Source: Sodalis sp. dw_96
GTDB taxonomy: Bacteria > Pseudomonadota > Gammaproteobacteria > Enterobacterales > Enterobacteriaceae
Assembly: GCF_018449575.1 (NCBI RefSeq)
Contig: NZ_JAAVUT010000028.1
Span: 1-59,588, forward strand
Direction: 5' to 3'
Length of the DNA stretch: 59,588 bases
The position numbers were made by a program, and so were the translations under genes. The notes below the pieces were generated by a model. It saw only the letters and a list, made by a program, of their open reading frames with translations. It searched no databases and was not told where the DNA came from. Below, one piece after another: positions 32,149 through 39,873 of the stretch; position 1 is the stretch's first letter, and each line of letters begins with the position of its first letter.

Positions 32149-32444
32149 TGCCAATGCTCGACATATTCAACAGCTCCGGCGACGAACGGCCATCACTCAG
32201 CAAATGGATGAAGGGCCTTGGCTTCATCACGGTGACTGCTGTAATCGGCTGGGAAGCGTACAAAGGAACACTGACCGACACCATGCTCGTTGCCTATTTT
32301 GCCGCGGTCATCGCAAACGACCAGATAGGCAAACGACAAAGCATTCATCACGATCTGGAAAAGAAGCGGATCGACACGGTCAGTGATGCAATGACACCAC
32401 AAACTCCGGGCGGACTCCATGGCGGCAATATTTCTCACCCTTAA
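32148..32444 (+). CDS. Holin-like protein (DUF2644-type)
   Basis: A 98-residue protein with two hydrophobic stretches (about residues 23-40 and 45-60) separated by a short Lys/Thr turn, and a charged tail. Size, place between endolysin and Rz, and profile fit a small holin such as the DUF2644 family. The start shares a base with the endolysin stop, and the 3' end overlaps Rz by 26 bases. Confidence 0.65.
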   Translation: MPMLDIFNSSGDERPSLSKWMKGLGFITVTAVIGWEAYKGTLTDTMLVAYFAAVIANDQIGKRQSIHHDLEKKRIDTVSDAMTPQTPGGLHGGNISHP

Positions 32445-32958
32445 AACATATTGGCGGCTGTGGGCCTTCCTAGCGCTGATGGCCGTGGCATTCGCGGGCG
32501 GCTGGTACATAGAGGGCCTGCGCAAAGACCAGGACATCGCGACCATTCAAAAGGCATCCGACGTCTACAAAAAAGCCGTGGACGATGCCGCAACCGCTCA
32601 ATTAGCCCAGGCCCTCGCCAAGCAGCAATCGGCTGAACAGGCCGCAGCAGATATTGACACTAAATACCATCAGGACTTAGCTAATGCCAAAACTCAGAAT
32701 GATGCTCTGCGCGCTGATATTGCCGCTGGCAAGCGTAAGCTGCAGCTCCACGCCACCTGCAAAACCACAGGTAATAGCAAGTCAGTGTCCGATCCCGCCG
32801 GGACCGTCGGCGGAACTGATGCAGCCACCGCCAGATTGGATGACGCCGCTCAACGGGATTATTTCACCCTCATCGACAGACTCGGCGCTCTTACCAGTCA
32901 AGTAAGCGGACTGCAATCCTATATCCGGAATGTTTGCCTTCAGAGCGCAACGAAATGA
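32419..32958 (+). CDS. Rz-like inner-membrane spanin subunit
   Basis: A 179-residue protein with an N-terminal membrane anchor (residues 12-31, LWAFLALMAVAFAGGWYIEG) and a periplasmic coiled coil (about 33-110, Ala/Gln/Lys-rich), then a C-terminal segment with cysteines. It matches DUF2514-type Rz proteins, which fuse inner and outer membranes with Rz1. The Rz1 gene is nested inside it in another frame, as in lambda. Confidence 0.85.
   Translation: MAAIFLTLKTYWRLWAFLALMAVAFAGGWYIEGLRKDQDIATIQKASDVYKKAVDDAATAQLAQALAKQQSAEQAAADIDTKYHQDLANAKTQNDALRADIAAGKRKLQLHATCKTTGNSKSVSDPAGTVGGTDAATARLDDAAQRDYFTLIDRLGALTSQVSGLQSYIRNVCLQSATK
32684..32905 (+). CDS. Rz1-like outer-membrane lipoprotein, nested in Rz
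   Basis: A 73-residue frame wholly inside the Rz gene. It starts MPKLRMMLCALILPLASVSC with Cys20 as the probable lipidation site, followed by a Pro-rich body (PPAKP, IPPGP) and QPPPDWMTPLNGIISPS, which is a typical enterobacterial Rz1 ending. Nested out-of-frame location is the normal spanin design. Exact start supported by the signal peptide. Confidence 0.85.
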   Translation: MPKLRMMLCALILPLASVSCSSTPPAKPQVIASQCPIPPGPSAELMQPPPDWMTPLNGIISPSSTDSALLPVK

Positions 32959-33527
32959 ATAAATTCTTAGCCGGGCTGAAACGCCTATTCAACGATTCGA
33001 AGGATAAAACCGTGACTCAATTAATTCTTGCTGTTCTGCGCAACGGCCAGCCTGCCGATGGCACCGCTGCCAATTCTGTTCAAGTTAATGTCGCCGGCAG
33101 CGGCGGTACGCCGGTAGCTGGGGTAGCTGTCAATTTTGGCGTGAATGCCGGTACCGTTACGCCGGCGTCCGCTCAGACTGATACGAACGGTCAAGTTACC
33201 GTCAACGTGACCAATACTGCCGCGGGGCCGGTGACGTTCACCGCGACCCTGGGGGATGGCACCGCGTCGCAATCGGTCAATTTGGAGTTTGTGGCCCTGG
33301 CGGCGGCGCCGAAACCGGTGGTAGAGGTTGGCAATACCACTATCGTCGGGACCCTTGACGCCGCCGCTATCGCCGGTACAAAGGCGCCCGCCGCCCCGGC
33401 GTTATCTCCTCTCGAAAAAGCGCGCGCTGATTTCGAGGCTTTCGCTGCTTTCGTTGAGCATGGCGTTTCTGTGCTGGGCGCTGACGCGGAAGCGGATCTC
33501 GTTGCGCTGAAAGGCAAATATCTGTAA
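32955..33527 (+). CDS. Ig-like (Big_1) domain phage protein
   Basis: A 190-residue protein. After a short basic start (MNKFLAGLKRLFNDSK), residues 22-118 form one bacterial Ig-like domain of invasin type (NGQPADGTAANSVQVNV, then TDTNGQVTVNVTNTAAGPV). An Ala/Pro-rich linker and a C-terminal helical part follow. There is no signal peptide, so a virion decoration role is more likely than export. The start overlaps the Rz stop as ATGA. Confidence 0.7.
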   Translation: MNKFLAGLKRLFNDSKDKTVTQLILAVLRNGQPADGTAANSVQVNVAGSGGTPVAGVAVNFGVNAGTVTPASAQTDTNGQVTVNVTNTAAGPVTFTATLGDGTASQSVNLEFVALAAAPKPVVEVGNTTIVGTLDAAAIAGTKAPAAPALSPLEKARADFEAFAAFVEHGVSVLGADAEADLVALKGKYL

Positions 33528-33582
33528 TCACTCCATGGTGTCTGCTCATGGGCGCTGGCTAAAAATCTATAAGGGGAAACTC

Positions 33583-33789
33583 ATGGCTGTACGTGCAAAG
33601 TTCCGTTGTTACGCTGCTGACCCCAATACGCAGCTCGTTACATTGACGGCGGTGATGGGGGAAGGTAACGAATCGTGGTCAAAATGGACGCCCAGCGGTC
33701 AGATTTCAATGACCATCAGCAACCCGCCGGCATTAGAACAATTTGAAGTAGGCAAAGATTACTTCGTTGATTTCACGCCTGCCGCATAA
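33583..33789 (+). CDS. Small conserved-looking phage protein (68 aa)
   Basis: A 68-residue beta-strand protein (MAVRAKFRCYAADPNTQLVT start; ending VGKDYFVDFTPAA). GGGGAAA precedes ATG 33583. Similar small proteins follow the lysis genes in other enterobacterial phages; function unknown. It is the last gene before the transposon-derived island. Confidence 0.65.
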   Translation: MAVRAKFRCYAADPNTQLVTLTAVMGEGNESWSKWTPSGQISMTISNPPALEQFEVGKDYFVDFTPAA

Positions 33790-33812
33790 AGCGTAGTCAC
33801 TGCAAGAGCCCA

Positions 33813-34376
33813 TTACCTTTTCCTGATGGGCTCTGATAATGATTGCAATAGGCAATAAATTGAGTGCTTACATTCCTTTACATTCGTGATAGATTTAACA
33901 TCTTCTGAATGGGTGTAAGGGCGCCAGACTTCTGCAGGGTCTATTGAGGGCTTTCTTCCGCGGTACACGCCCCGCGCTTTAGCCGCGGCAATCCCTTCCA
34001 TCTGGCGTTCACGTCGCAGATTGGTTTCAAATTCAGCAAAAACGCCCAGCATATCGAGGAAGGCTTTGCCTGCTGCTGAACGCGTGTCCACTGGCTGTTC
34101 TGTTGCCCTGAGTGTTACGCCCTGCTGATTCAGGGCGTACACGATATCCTGCAGGTCCTTAATGCTGCGGGCCAGGCGATCCACGCGGGTCACCATCAGC
34201 GTATCACCGGGGCGCAGGAACTCCAGCAACAGCTGCAACTCGCTCCTTCCGGTCCGGCTGCTTCCGCTGGCTTTTTCTGCACGAATGATTTCACAACCGG
34301 CAGCGCGGAGAGTTTGTGTCTGAAGGGTAAGATCCTGGTCGCTGGTTGAAACGCGGGCATAGCCGTAAAGTGCCAT
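33813..34376 (-). CDS. Tn3-family resolvase with altered C terminus
   Basis: A 187-residue serine recombinase. The catalytic domain is intact: YARVSTSDQDL with the nucleophile serine, then DTLMVTRVDRLARS, and FAEFETNLRRERQMEGI leading into the DNA-binding arm GRKPSID. After about residue 149 the expected helix-turn-helix is replaced by an unrelated AT-rich ending (SEDVKSITNVKECKHSIYC), so DNA binding may be lost. ATG 34376 gives the normal MALYGYARVS start. Its likely res site lies just upstream. Confidence 0.8.
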   Translation of the reverse strand: MALYGYARVSTSDQDLTLQTQTLRAAGCEIIRAEKASGSSRTGRSELQLLLEFLRPGDTLMVTRVDRLARSIKDLQDIVYALNQQGVTLRATEQPVDTRSAAGKAFLDMLGVFAEFETNLRRERQMEGIAAAKARGVYRGRKPSIDPAEVWRPYTHSEDVKSITNVKECKHSIYCLLQSLSEPIRKR

Positions 34377-34382
34377 AAAATG

Positions 34383-34471
34383 AAGACTGTCTCGTTTGAC
34401 TCTAGATGATGAAAACGTAACACCGGGATGAGACAAAAACAACCCAAATGAGACAGAAAAACTGTCTCACC
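34383..34471. repeat. Resolvase recognition (res)-like site
   Basis: Four copies of TGAGACA/TGTCTC in both orientations directly before the resolvase: CTGTCTCG near 34388, GATGAGACA near 34428, AATGAGACAG near 34447 and CTGTCTCAC near 34461. This resembles res subsites bound by Tn3-type resolvases. Confidence 0.6.
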
Positions 34472-34607
34472 GGACTGCCTGCTTTGGGTCTACCCTAACT
34501 GGACGACCATCGCTTACCACAGGAGAAAATTTCAGTTTCATCTGGCGTAAGCCAACAACAATTGATAGCGGGTCGGAGGGGCTTCAATTACAGGCAGTTA
34601 CGGTTAA

Positions 34608-35108
34608 TCATTTTTTGCTGTACCAGGGTATGAAAAGTCTCAGGGTCCCCCCCCAGAATACGCCATCAACAAGTCCCGTCACACCGCCAAACAACATACA
34701 AAAACTTGCGGATGACCGTAATCCCGGCTGCAGATAAATGGCTGAGGTAAGTATAAACTTCATGCAAAAAGTAATCACAATCAGCCCCAGGGTCAGCGGC
34801 GTCCCGGCCCTGATAATCATGCCCGGATTATCTGAATTTCTCAGCGGTGGCTGTGAGCGCCACAACCTGTATCCAAGAGCGGTACCTGCGAGCAGTCCAA
34901 CTACCATCATTGTAAGGCTTGCGCCAGCAAGTGCTGTCTCAGTGATAACACCATATGCTCCCCAGACAAGAAAAATCACCGGAAGAAAAAACAACCGCCC
35001 GGTTGTCATCTCCCGGTCATAAAGAGCAGCAAAGCCACGTCGCAGTAAAAAAGCCAGCAGGATCCATACCCAGACGGGGGTATCTCTTAAAAAGAGTGCA
35101 ATATCCAT
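34608..35108 (-). CDS. DUF6622-like membrane protein
   Basis: A 166-residue polytopic membrane protein with four or five hydrophobic segments (about residues 10-26, 38-54, 60-80, 100-122 and 130-150). Matches in style the DUF6622 family seen as transposon or plasmid cargo. It lies after the XRE-2TM gene on the same strand, with which it may form an operon. No function known. Confidence 0.65.
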   Translation of the reverse strand: MDIALFLRDTPVWVWILLAFLLRRGFAALYDREMTTGRLFFLPVIFLVWGAYGVITETALAGASLTMMVVGLLAGTALGYRLWRSQPPLRNSDNPGMIIRAGTPLTLGLIVITFCMKFILTSAIYLQPGLRSSASFCMLFGGVTGLVDGVFWGGTLRLFIPWYSKK

Positions 35109-35164
35109 AAGTTGTCCCAGTTACGAAAGTTAATCTTTTTCAGTACAGGTGAATCGGCATACCA

Positions 35165-35671
35165 TTACTTTTCGGTGGTTTTGTTATCCGATTTTTTATT
35201 TCCTGACCGAAGAATTTTCTGCAACCTGCGTTGTTGCCATAAGGCGATTTTCCCTCGCATGATAAACACGCGTATTCCCCTGAATATGACAAGTCCTCCC
35301 CATATGACAGCTACCACAACGGACCAGTAACTTTCCGGAGTTAACAGATAGTTAATTATCATTAATGCTATGCATACCAGAACAGCAGTAACCAGAATCC
35401 GATAAAACCGGGTTTCCTGCGCTACCTGAATTTTGGCTTCGCTGATGCGTTCATCAAGAGCCTGGCTGGCAACGTAAGTCTCTTCCGAGAGATCAGAAAC
35501 ATTTACACCAAAGGCTGAAGCAATCGCACTGAGTGTTTCCAGACTCGGTTTCTGGCCTTTTTCAGTTCGCTGCACGGTCCTTACAGAAAGAGAGGCCACT
35601 TCAGCCAGCTGTTCCTGCGACCATGCCTTTGTAAGACGATATGTTTTCACCTTTTCAGCGACAGTCATCAT
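35165..35671 (-). CDS. XRE regulator with two C-terminal membrane helices
   Basis: A 168-residue protein: an XRE helix-turn-helix at about residues 14-38 (AWSQEQLAEVASLSVRTVQR), a short linker, then two hydrophobic segments (about 92-108 and 114-130) and a basic tail. This is a membrane-tethered regulator (XRE-2TM). The two adjacent ATG codons at 35671 and 35668 are both possible starts; an upstream frame from 35689 adds six residues. It lies 56 bases before the membrane-protein gene and probably controls it. Confidence 0.7.
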   Translation of the reverse strand: MMTVAEKVKTYRLTKAWSQEQLAEVASLSVRTVQRTEKGQKPSLETLSAIASAFGVNVSDLSEETYVASQALDERISEAKIQVAQETRFYRILVTAVLVCIALMIINYLLTPESYWSVVVAVIWGGLVIFRGIRVFIMRGKIALWQQRRLQKILRSGNKKSDNKTTEK

Positions 35672-35689
35672 TGTTCCCGTTCTCTGCAA

Positions 35690-36191
35690 TGCCTGTGATA
35701 ATACTTACACATCAGCCCGGCACCGTATACGACACCACCATGACAGCAAGGCGACACGCCAGTGACATAAGGTCGGAACCCGGCATATAACGGGCCTGGT
35801 TAAGGACCAGAAGATACATTTATACCAGACGCTGGCAATGGAAGCAGGATACCAAACACATGGGAAACCGATAATCGCCACACTGTCAGAGTCGGTGCTT
35901 TCTCGTTAGATAGACCCAGCCCGCACAGTCGAACTACGCGACAGAATGCTGGCGGTTAGTTTGCCAATATGACGATGTTGATTTGCAGTTATTGTGAGCC
36001 CGGTGGAATGGATTGCGAGCCGGGCCGGATAAATGCGAGCCCATTATCATTTAATGTGAGCCGGGGGTGTTTTTCATTTGCAGTTAATGTGAGTCGAAAT
36101 ATGCGCTGATTGCGAGTCCGACTGTTTTCGATTGCGAGCCGTTACATGTAATTGAGGGGCTTATCTGGTTTTCCCATCACCTCAGCTTTGC
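35690..36191. other. Island edge, no gene seen
   Basis: About 500 bases without a supported gene. The first 250 bases show nothing I can name; the second part contains the 21-bp-phased repeat array described separately. The array end at about 36140 is taken as the right edge of the inserted island, after which phage sequence resumes. Confidence 0.5.
35991..36140. repeat. Seven phased copies of ATTGYGAGYC
   Basis: Copies start at 35991, 36012, 36032, 36053, 36086, 36109 and 36131, all in one direction. Most intervals are 20-23 bases, two helical turns, so all sites face the same side of the DNA. Such arrays occur at insertion-sequence ends as transposase-binding sites, for example in IS21-like elements. 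No transposase gene is present here. Confidence 0.8.
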
Positions 36192-36203
36192 GTGGAGTTA
36201 ACT

Positions 36204-36572
36204 GTGGCTAAAAAGAAAAAGCATCCAGAGATGCGAACGCCACTATTTAACTGCGCTCGCATCGTGTTACTACGCGACCGAGAACAGGCGACGAAATACA
36301 TCAAAAAGCTGACGGGCGAAGAGTTCGATTTCAGCGGTTATGACGGGTTTGAGCTGGAACGTGGAGTAAAAGACCGCAGAACAATCATGCTGGGCGTCTT
36401 CAACGCTTCACCGGCCACCCTGGCGCATGAAGCCAGTCACGTAGCATTTGAGATATGCAGCATCGTCGGCTTACCAACTCCCAATGACCATACGAACGAA
36501 ACGTTTTGCTATCTCGTTCAGCGCATCATGGAAAAATTCCTGCCGATGATTAAGGCCAAGTGCGGCAGGTAA
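36204..36572 (+). CDS. Phage protein with HExxH metalloprotease motif
   Basis: A 122-residue protein from GTG 36204 (GTGGAG upstream), starting MAKKKKHPEMRTPLFN. The motif LAHEASHVAFEI at about residues 73-84 has the HExxH of zinc metalloproteases. It is common near lysis or terminase genes in enterobacterial phages, role unknown. The gene follows the island edge, so its original promoter context may be lost. Confidence 0.7.
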   Translation: MAKKKKHPEMRTPLFNCARIVLLRDREQATKYIKKLTGEEFDFSGYDGFELERGVKDRRTIMLGVFNASPATLAHEASHVAFEICSIVGLPTPNDHTNETFCYLVQRIMEKFLPMIKAKCGR

Positions 36573-36737
36573 GCGACTTTAGGTTGGGGCGCTGGGAAGC
36601 CAGCAAAGCCGAAAAATGTGCGCACGAACAAAAAATGGCAGATTGAAAAGCAAATTTATGATGTTAGCCAATGAATACCATCGCTAAAGCGATATCTTAT
36701 GAGGATTCTTTATCATTAACTTCATGGGATGGGTAGG

Positions 36738-37097
36738 ATGAAAATAGTTGGAATTAGTAAGGCTAGATCCATTTTTGGTCAGGGTGCTGGCAATAAAGCG
36801 CTACAACTTTCAGAATTTCCTAGTGGTGATTGGGTTCGAGCATTGAATAGCGTACACGCATCAACGCACTCGACCGCTAAGAGAAGTTTTCATGTTTCTA
36901 ATAATTTTATTTTAGTCGCCTGCCCTGACGATGAAATACAATTACAGATAGAAATATTTAATGAGCTTTGCATTAGAGCAGACGAAAAGTTAGAAATACA
37001 AATAGCTGAAGAAAAAGAGAGAAAAAAGCAGCAAATTGAGGAAATAGAAAGAAAGGATAAGTTAGCCGATGAAATCATAAAAAACCTCAAATTTTAA
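36738..37097 (+). CDS. Unrecognised AT-rich protein with C-terminal coiled coil
   Basis: A 119-residue protein (MKIVGISKARSIFGQGAGNK start) whose last 45 residues are a strongly charged Lys/Glu coiled coil. AT-rich compared with neighbours and followed by its own terminator. ATG 36738 or 36729 may be the start; the ribosome site is unclear. Probably a moron-type insertion between phage genes. No family recognised. Confidence 0.55.
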   Translation: MKIVGISKARSIFGQGAGNKALQLSEFPSGDWVRALNSVHASTHSTAKRSFHVSNNFILVACPDDEIQLQIEIFNELCIRADEKLEIQIAEEKERKKQQIEEIERKDKLADEIIKNLKF

Positions 37098-37125
37098 TAG
37101 CATCTTTTTTCGGCAAAAGATCATG

Positions 37126-37148
37126 ACCGCCTCTGGGCGGTTTTTTTT
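37126..37148 (+). terminator. Intrinsic terminator before the metallopeptidase gene
   Basis: ACCGCC-TCTG-GGCGGT followed by eight T, ending the AT-rich 119-residue gene and lying 12 bases before the next ATG. Confidence 0.85.
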
Positions 37149-37159
37149 ATGGAGCAATT

Positions 37160-37795
37160 ATGGCTAATGATACGCATAGCCTGGACCGGCCATTCCCCCC
37201 GGTTGAATTTATTGAAGAGTTCGTCCCGTATACCCGCTTGATGCCGGCCAACGAAGTTAACGAGTGGATCAACGCGCAAATTATCAGAGAAGGCGGTGAT
37301 CTGCATAACCCTGACCATATCCATCTGCAGGATGCAGACCTGTGTTTTCTGTGGGCGTCATCTGCTTTTGCAAAGCAGGGCAGAACAGTCCTGGGCCAAG
37401 CTGAACAAGTGGCGATGCGTGCTGGCGGTTGGCAGAAGGCCAGGATGGTACAGCAGATGCACGAATGGTTCGGGCGCGTGCCGACGTTCATTATCACACT
37501 CGCTGCAGATTACTGCTCGCAATGTAGTGATCTCGAATTCTGCGCTCTGGTCGAGCATGAGCTTTATCATATTGCCCAGGCGCTGGATGAATTCGGTTCG
37601 CCAAAATTCAACAAAGAAGGCGCGCCGGTATTGCGATTGCGAGGTCATGATGTCGAGGAATTTGTGGGAGTGGTTCGCCGGTACGGTACAAGCAGAGAGG
37701 TGCAAGAATTGGTGGATGCAGCAAATCTGCCGGCGGAAGTAGGGCATATCGACATTGCCAGGGCGTGCGGAACTTGCCTGCTGAAACTGGCGTGA
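37160..37795 (+). CDS. Putative phage metallopeptidase
   Basis: A 211-residue protein with VEHELYHIAQ (HExxH) at about residues 133-142, followed by a downstream RLRGHDVEEF that could give the third ligand. It matches the phage metallopeptidase family found next to the terminase in enterobacterial siphoviruses. Intracellular and of unknown substrate. It directly precedes the small terminase. Confidence 0.75.
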   Translation: MANDTHSLDRPFPPVEFIEEFVPYTRLMPANEVNEWINAQIIREGGDLHNPDHIHLQDADLCFLWASSAFAKQGRTVLGQAEQVAMRAGGWQKARMVQQMHEWFGRVPTFIITLAADYCSQCSDLEFCALVEHELYHIAQALDEFGSPKFNKEGAPVLRLRGHDVEEFVGVVRRYGTSREVQELVDAANLPAEVGHIDIARACGTCLLKLA

Positions 37796-37826
37796 ATTAT
37801 GGACTGGATTGGACGGATGGTGAATC

Positions 37827-38315
37827 ATGGCGGCTTTAAAATCGGAAGTGAAAGCCTTCATCATTCAGTCGCTTGCGTGCTTTGATACACCGTCAGCGGT
37901 TGCGGAGTCGGTCCAAAAAGAGTTTGGGATAAAAATTACCCGGCAACAGGTCGAATCCCACGACCCGACGAAGGTAAGCGGCAAAGGCTTGGCGAAAAGA
38001 TGGGTGGACATGTTCAACGCTACCCGGGAACGATTTCAGAATGAAATTTCCGATATCCCGATCGCGAATAAAGCCTATCGGTTGCGCGTTCTCAACCGCA
38101 TGGCCGTTCGTACCGAGAGCGTGAAAAATTACGCCATGACCGCTCAACTCATGGAGCAGGCCGCGAAAGAGCTGGGCGATGTCTATACGAACAAGCAAAA
38201 GGTTGAACAGTCTGGCGCTGTGACGCACAACATTATGCCGGTACCGAGCTGTACCAGCGCAGAAGAATGGGAGGCGGCCGCTCAGCAACAGCAAAGCGAG
38301 GTTCTAGGCAAATGA
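37827..38315 (+). CDS. Terminase small subunit, DUF2280
   Basis: A 162-residue protein of the DUF2280 family, which serves as small terminase: a helix-turn-helix N terminus (LACFDTPSAVAESVQKEFGI, then TRQQVESHDP) recognises phage DNA, followed by a helical oligomerisation part. The 3' end overlaps the large terminase by four bases. Confidence 0.85.
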   Translation: MAALKSEVKAFIIQSLACFDTPSAVAESVQKEFGIKITRQQVESHDPTKVSGKGLAKRWVDMFNATRERFQNEISDIPIANKAYRLRVLNRMAVRTESVKNYAMTAQLMEQAAKELGDVYTNKQKVEQSGAVTHNIMPVPSCTSAEEWEAAAQQQQSEVLGK

Positions 38316-39871
38316 GTTATAACGTTGTCTGGAAGCCCTTGCCCGGTTCGCAGTCGCTGTCGCTGAGTTGCCCCTGTGATGAAATTCTATTTGAGGGAAC
38401 GCGCGGGCCCGGCAAGACAGCAGCGCAGCTTGCGCGCTTCCGGCGCATTGTCGGGCTTGGATATGGCACGTTTTGGCGCGGCGTTATCTTCGATACCGAA
38501 TACAAAAACCTTGCAGACATCATCACCCAGTCGAAGCGCATGTATCGCCTGTTTCAGGACGGCGCTCGCTTCCTAGCGTCTGCATCAGAATTGCGCTGGA
38601 TATGGCCAACCGGCGAAGAGCTGCTATTCCGGTTCGGCAAGGAAGAGTCCGACTACTGGGATTACCACGGGCAGGAATTCCCGTTCATTGGTTTCAATGA
38701 GCTGACAAAACAGCCAAATTCCGATTTCTACGAATCGATGTTTTCCTGTCGGCGGTCATCATTCCGGCCAGAAAACTATCCGCACAAAGACGGTTCGCTG
38801 CTGCCCAATATCCCGCTGGAAACGTTCAGCACAACGAACCCGTTTGGTATCGGCCATACGTGGGTAAAAAAGCGTTTCATCGACCCGGCGCCGCGCGGAA
38901 CGATAGTGCGCCAGACGCAGATGGTCCCAAACCCGCAGACGCGCCAGGAAGAGCCGATCACCCTGACGCGCGTCGCTATCCACGGCTCGTTTAAAGAAAA
39001 TCCCTACCTCGATCCTGTTTATATCGCCGGCCTGATGAACATCAAAGACCCGAATAAACGCAAGGCATGGGTCGAGGGTTCATGGGACGTAACCAGCGGT
39101 GGACGGTTTGACCATCTTTGGGACGCAGCAATACACGTTATCAAGCCGTTTCACATTCCTGATTCGTGGACGGTCGATCGCTCACATGACTGGGGCGAAT
39201 CGAAGCCATTTGCGAACTTGTGGTGGGCGCAGACGGACGGGACCGAAGCTACGTTGCCGGATGGAAAGAAATTCTGCCCGCCGGCCGGCTCACTGATCCT
39301 CATTGGTGAATGGTACGGCTGTCCGCCTGACGAACTAAATAAAGGCCTGAATATGTCGTCAACCAATGTCGCCAAGGGCGTGAAATGGGTCGATGCGCGG
39401 CTGGCCGGCCAGGACCTGCCGGAACCGGAAGAAACGCGCGGAAAAGGGCAAATGCATATTGTCCCCGGTATCTGCAAAAAGGTAATTCCCGGCCCCGCGG
39501 ACGGCGCAATTTATAACACTGGCGACGAAGAGTTATCCATCGCGCAGAAAATGGAAAACCAGGGCGTGAAATGGGTTGAAGCGAATAAAAAGCCCGGCTC
39601 TCGAATCAATGGCGCGTCCCTTTTCGCTGACATGCTCGAGGCGGTGGTGGAAGGCAAGAAAACCGAATCAGGTATGCCGGAAAAACCGGCGTTCTATGTA
39701 TTCGACTGCTGCCGTGGCTGGATCAGCCGCATTCCCGTCCTGGTTCGCGACGATAAGAATTCTGATGATGTCGATACCACTCAGGAAGATCACGACTGGG
39801 ACGGTACTCGATATCGCGTATTGCACAATCCAATCAAGCCGCAAGGCACCGTTCACAAACTACGGATGTAA
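38312..39871 (+). CDS. Terminase large subunit
   Basis: A 519-residue packaging motor. The Walker A-like loop is GTRGPGKT near residue 29, a Walker B-like acidic region occurs in FPFIGFNEL near residue 128, and the nuclease half carries acidic residues (DWGES, DGAIYNTGD). It pumps DNA into proheads and cuts concatemers. ATG 38312 overlaps the small-subunit stop; a longer frame upstream overlaps coding sequence and is rejected. Confidence 0.92.
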   Translation: MSYNVVWKPLPGSQSLSLSCPCDEILFEGTRGPGKTAAQLARFRRIVGLGYGTFWRGVIFDTEYKNLADIITQSKRMYRLFQDGARFLASASELRWIWPTGEELLFRFGKEESDYWDYHGQEFPFIGFNELTKQPNSDFYESMFSCRRSSFRPENYPHKDGSLLPNIPLETFSTTNPFGIGHTWVKKRFIDPAPRGTIVRQTQMVPNPQTRQEEPITLTRVAIHGSFKENPYLDPVYIAGLMNIKDPNKRKAWVEGSWDVTSGGRFDHLWDAAIHVIKPFHIPDSWTVDRSHDWGESKPFANLWWAQTDGTEATLPDGKKFCPPAGSLILIGEWYGCPPDELNKGLNMSSTNVAKGVKWVDARLAGQDLPEPEETRGKGQMHIVPGICKKVIPGPADGAIYNTGDEELSIAQKMENQGVKWVEANKKPGSRINGASLFADMLEAVVEGKKTESGMPEKPAFYVFDCCRGWISRIPVLVRDDKNSDDVDTTQEDHDWDGTRYRVLHNPIKPQGTVHKLRM

Positions 39872-39873
39872 TC

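Noticed and set aside
34443..34607. Terminal inverted repeats of a Tn3-type transposon
   Set aside because: I looked for paired ends around the island but saw no convincing inverted pair; only the res-like site and the phased repeat array are clear.
38267..38311. Upstream extension of the large terminase
   Set aside because: It lies inside the small-terminase gene and lacks a ribosome site; the ATGA overlap at 38312 is the normal arrangement.
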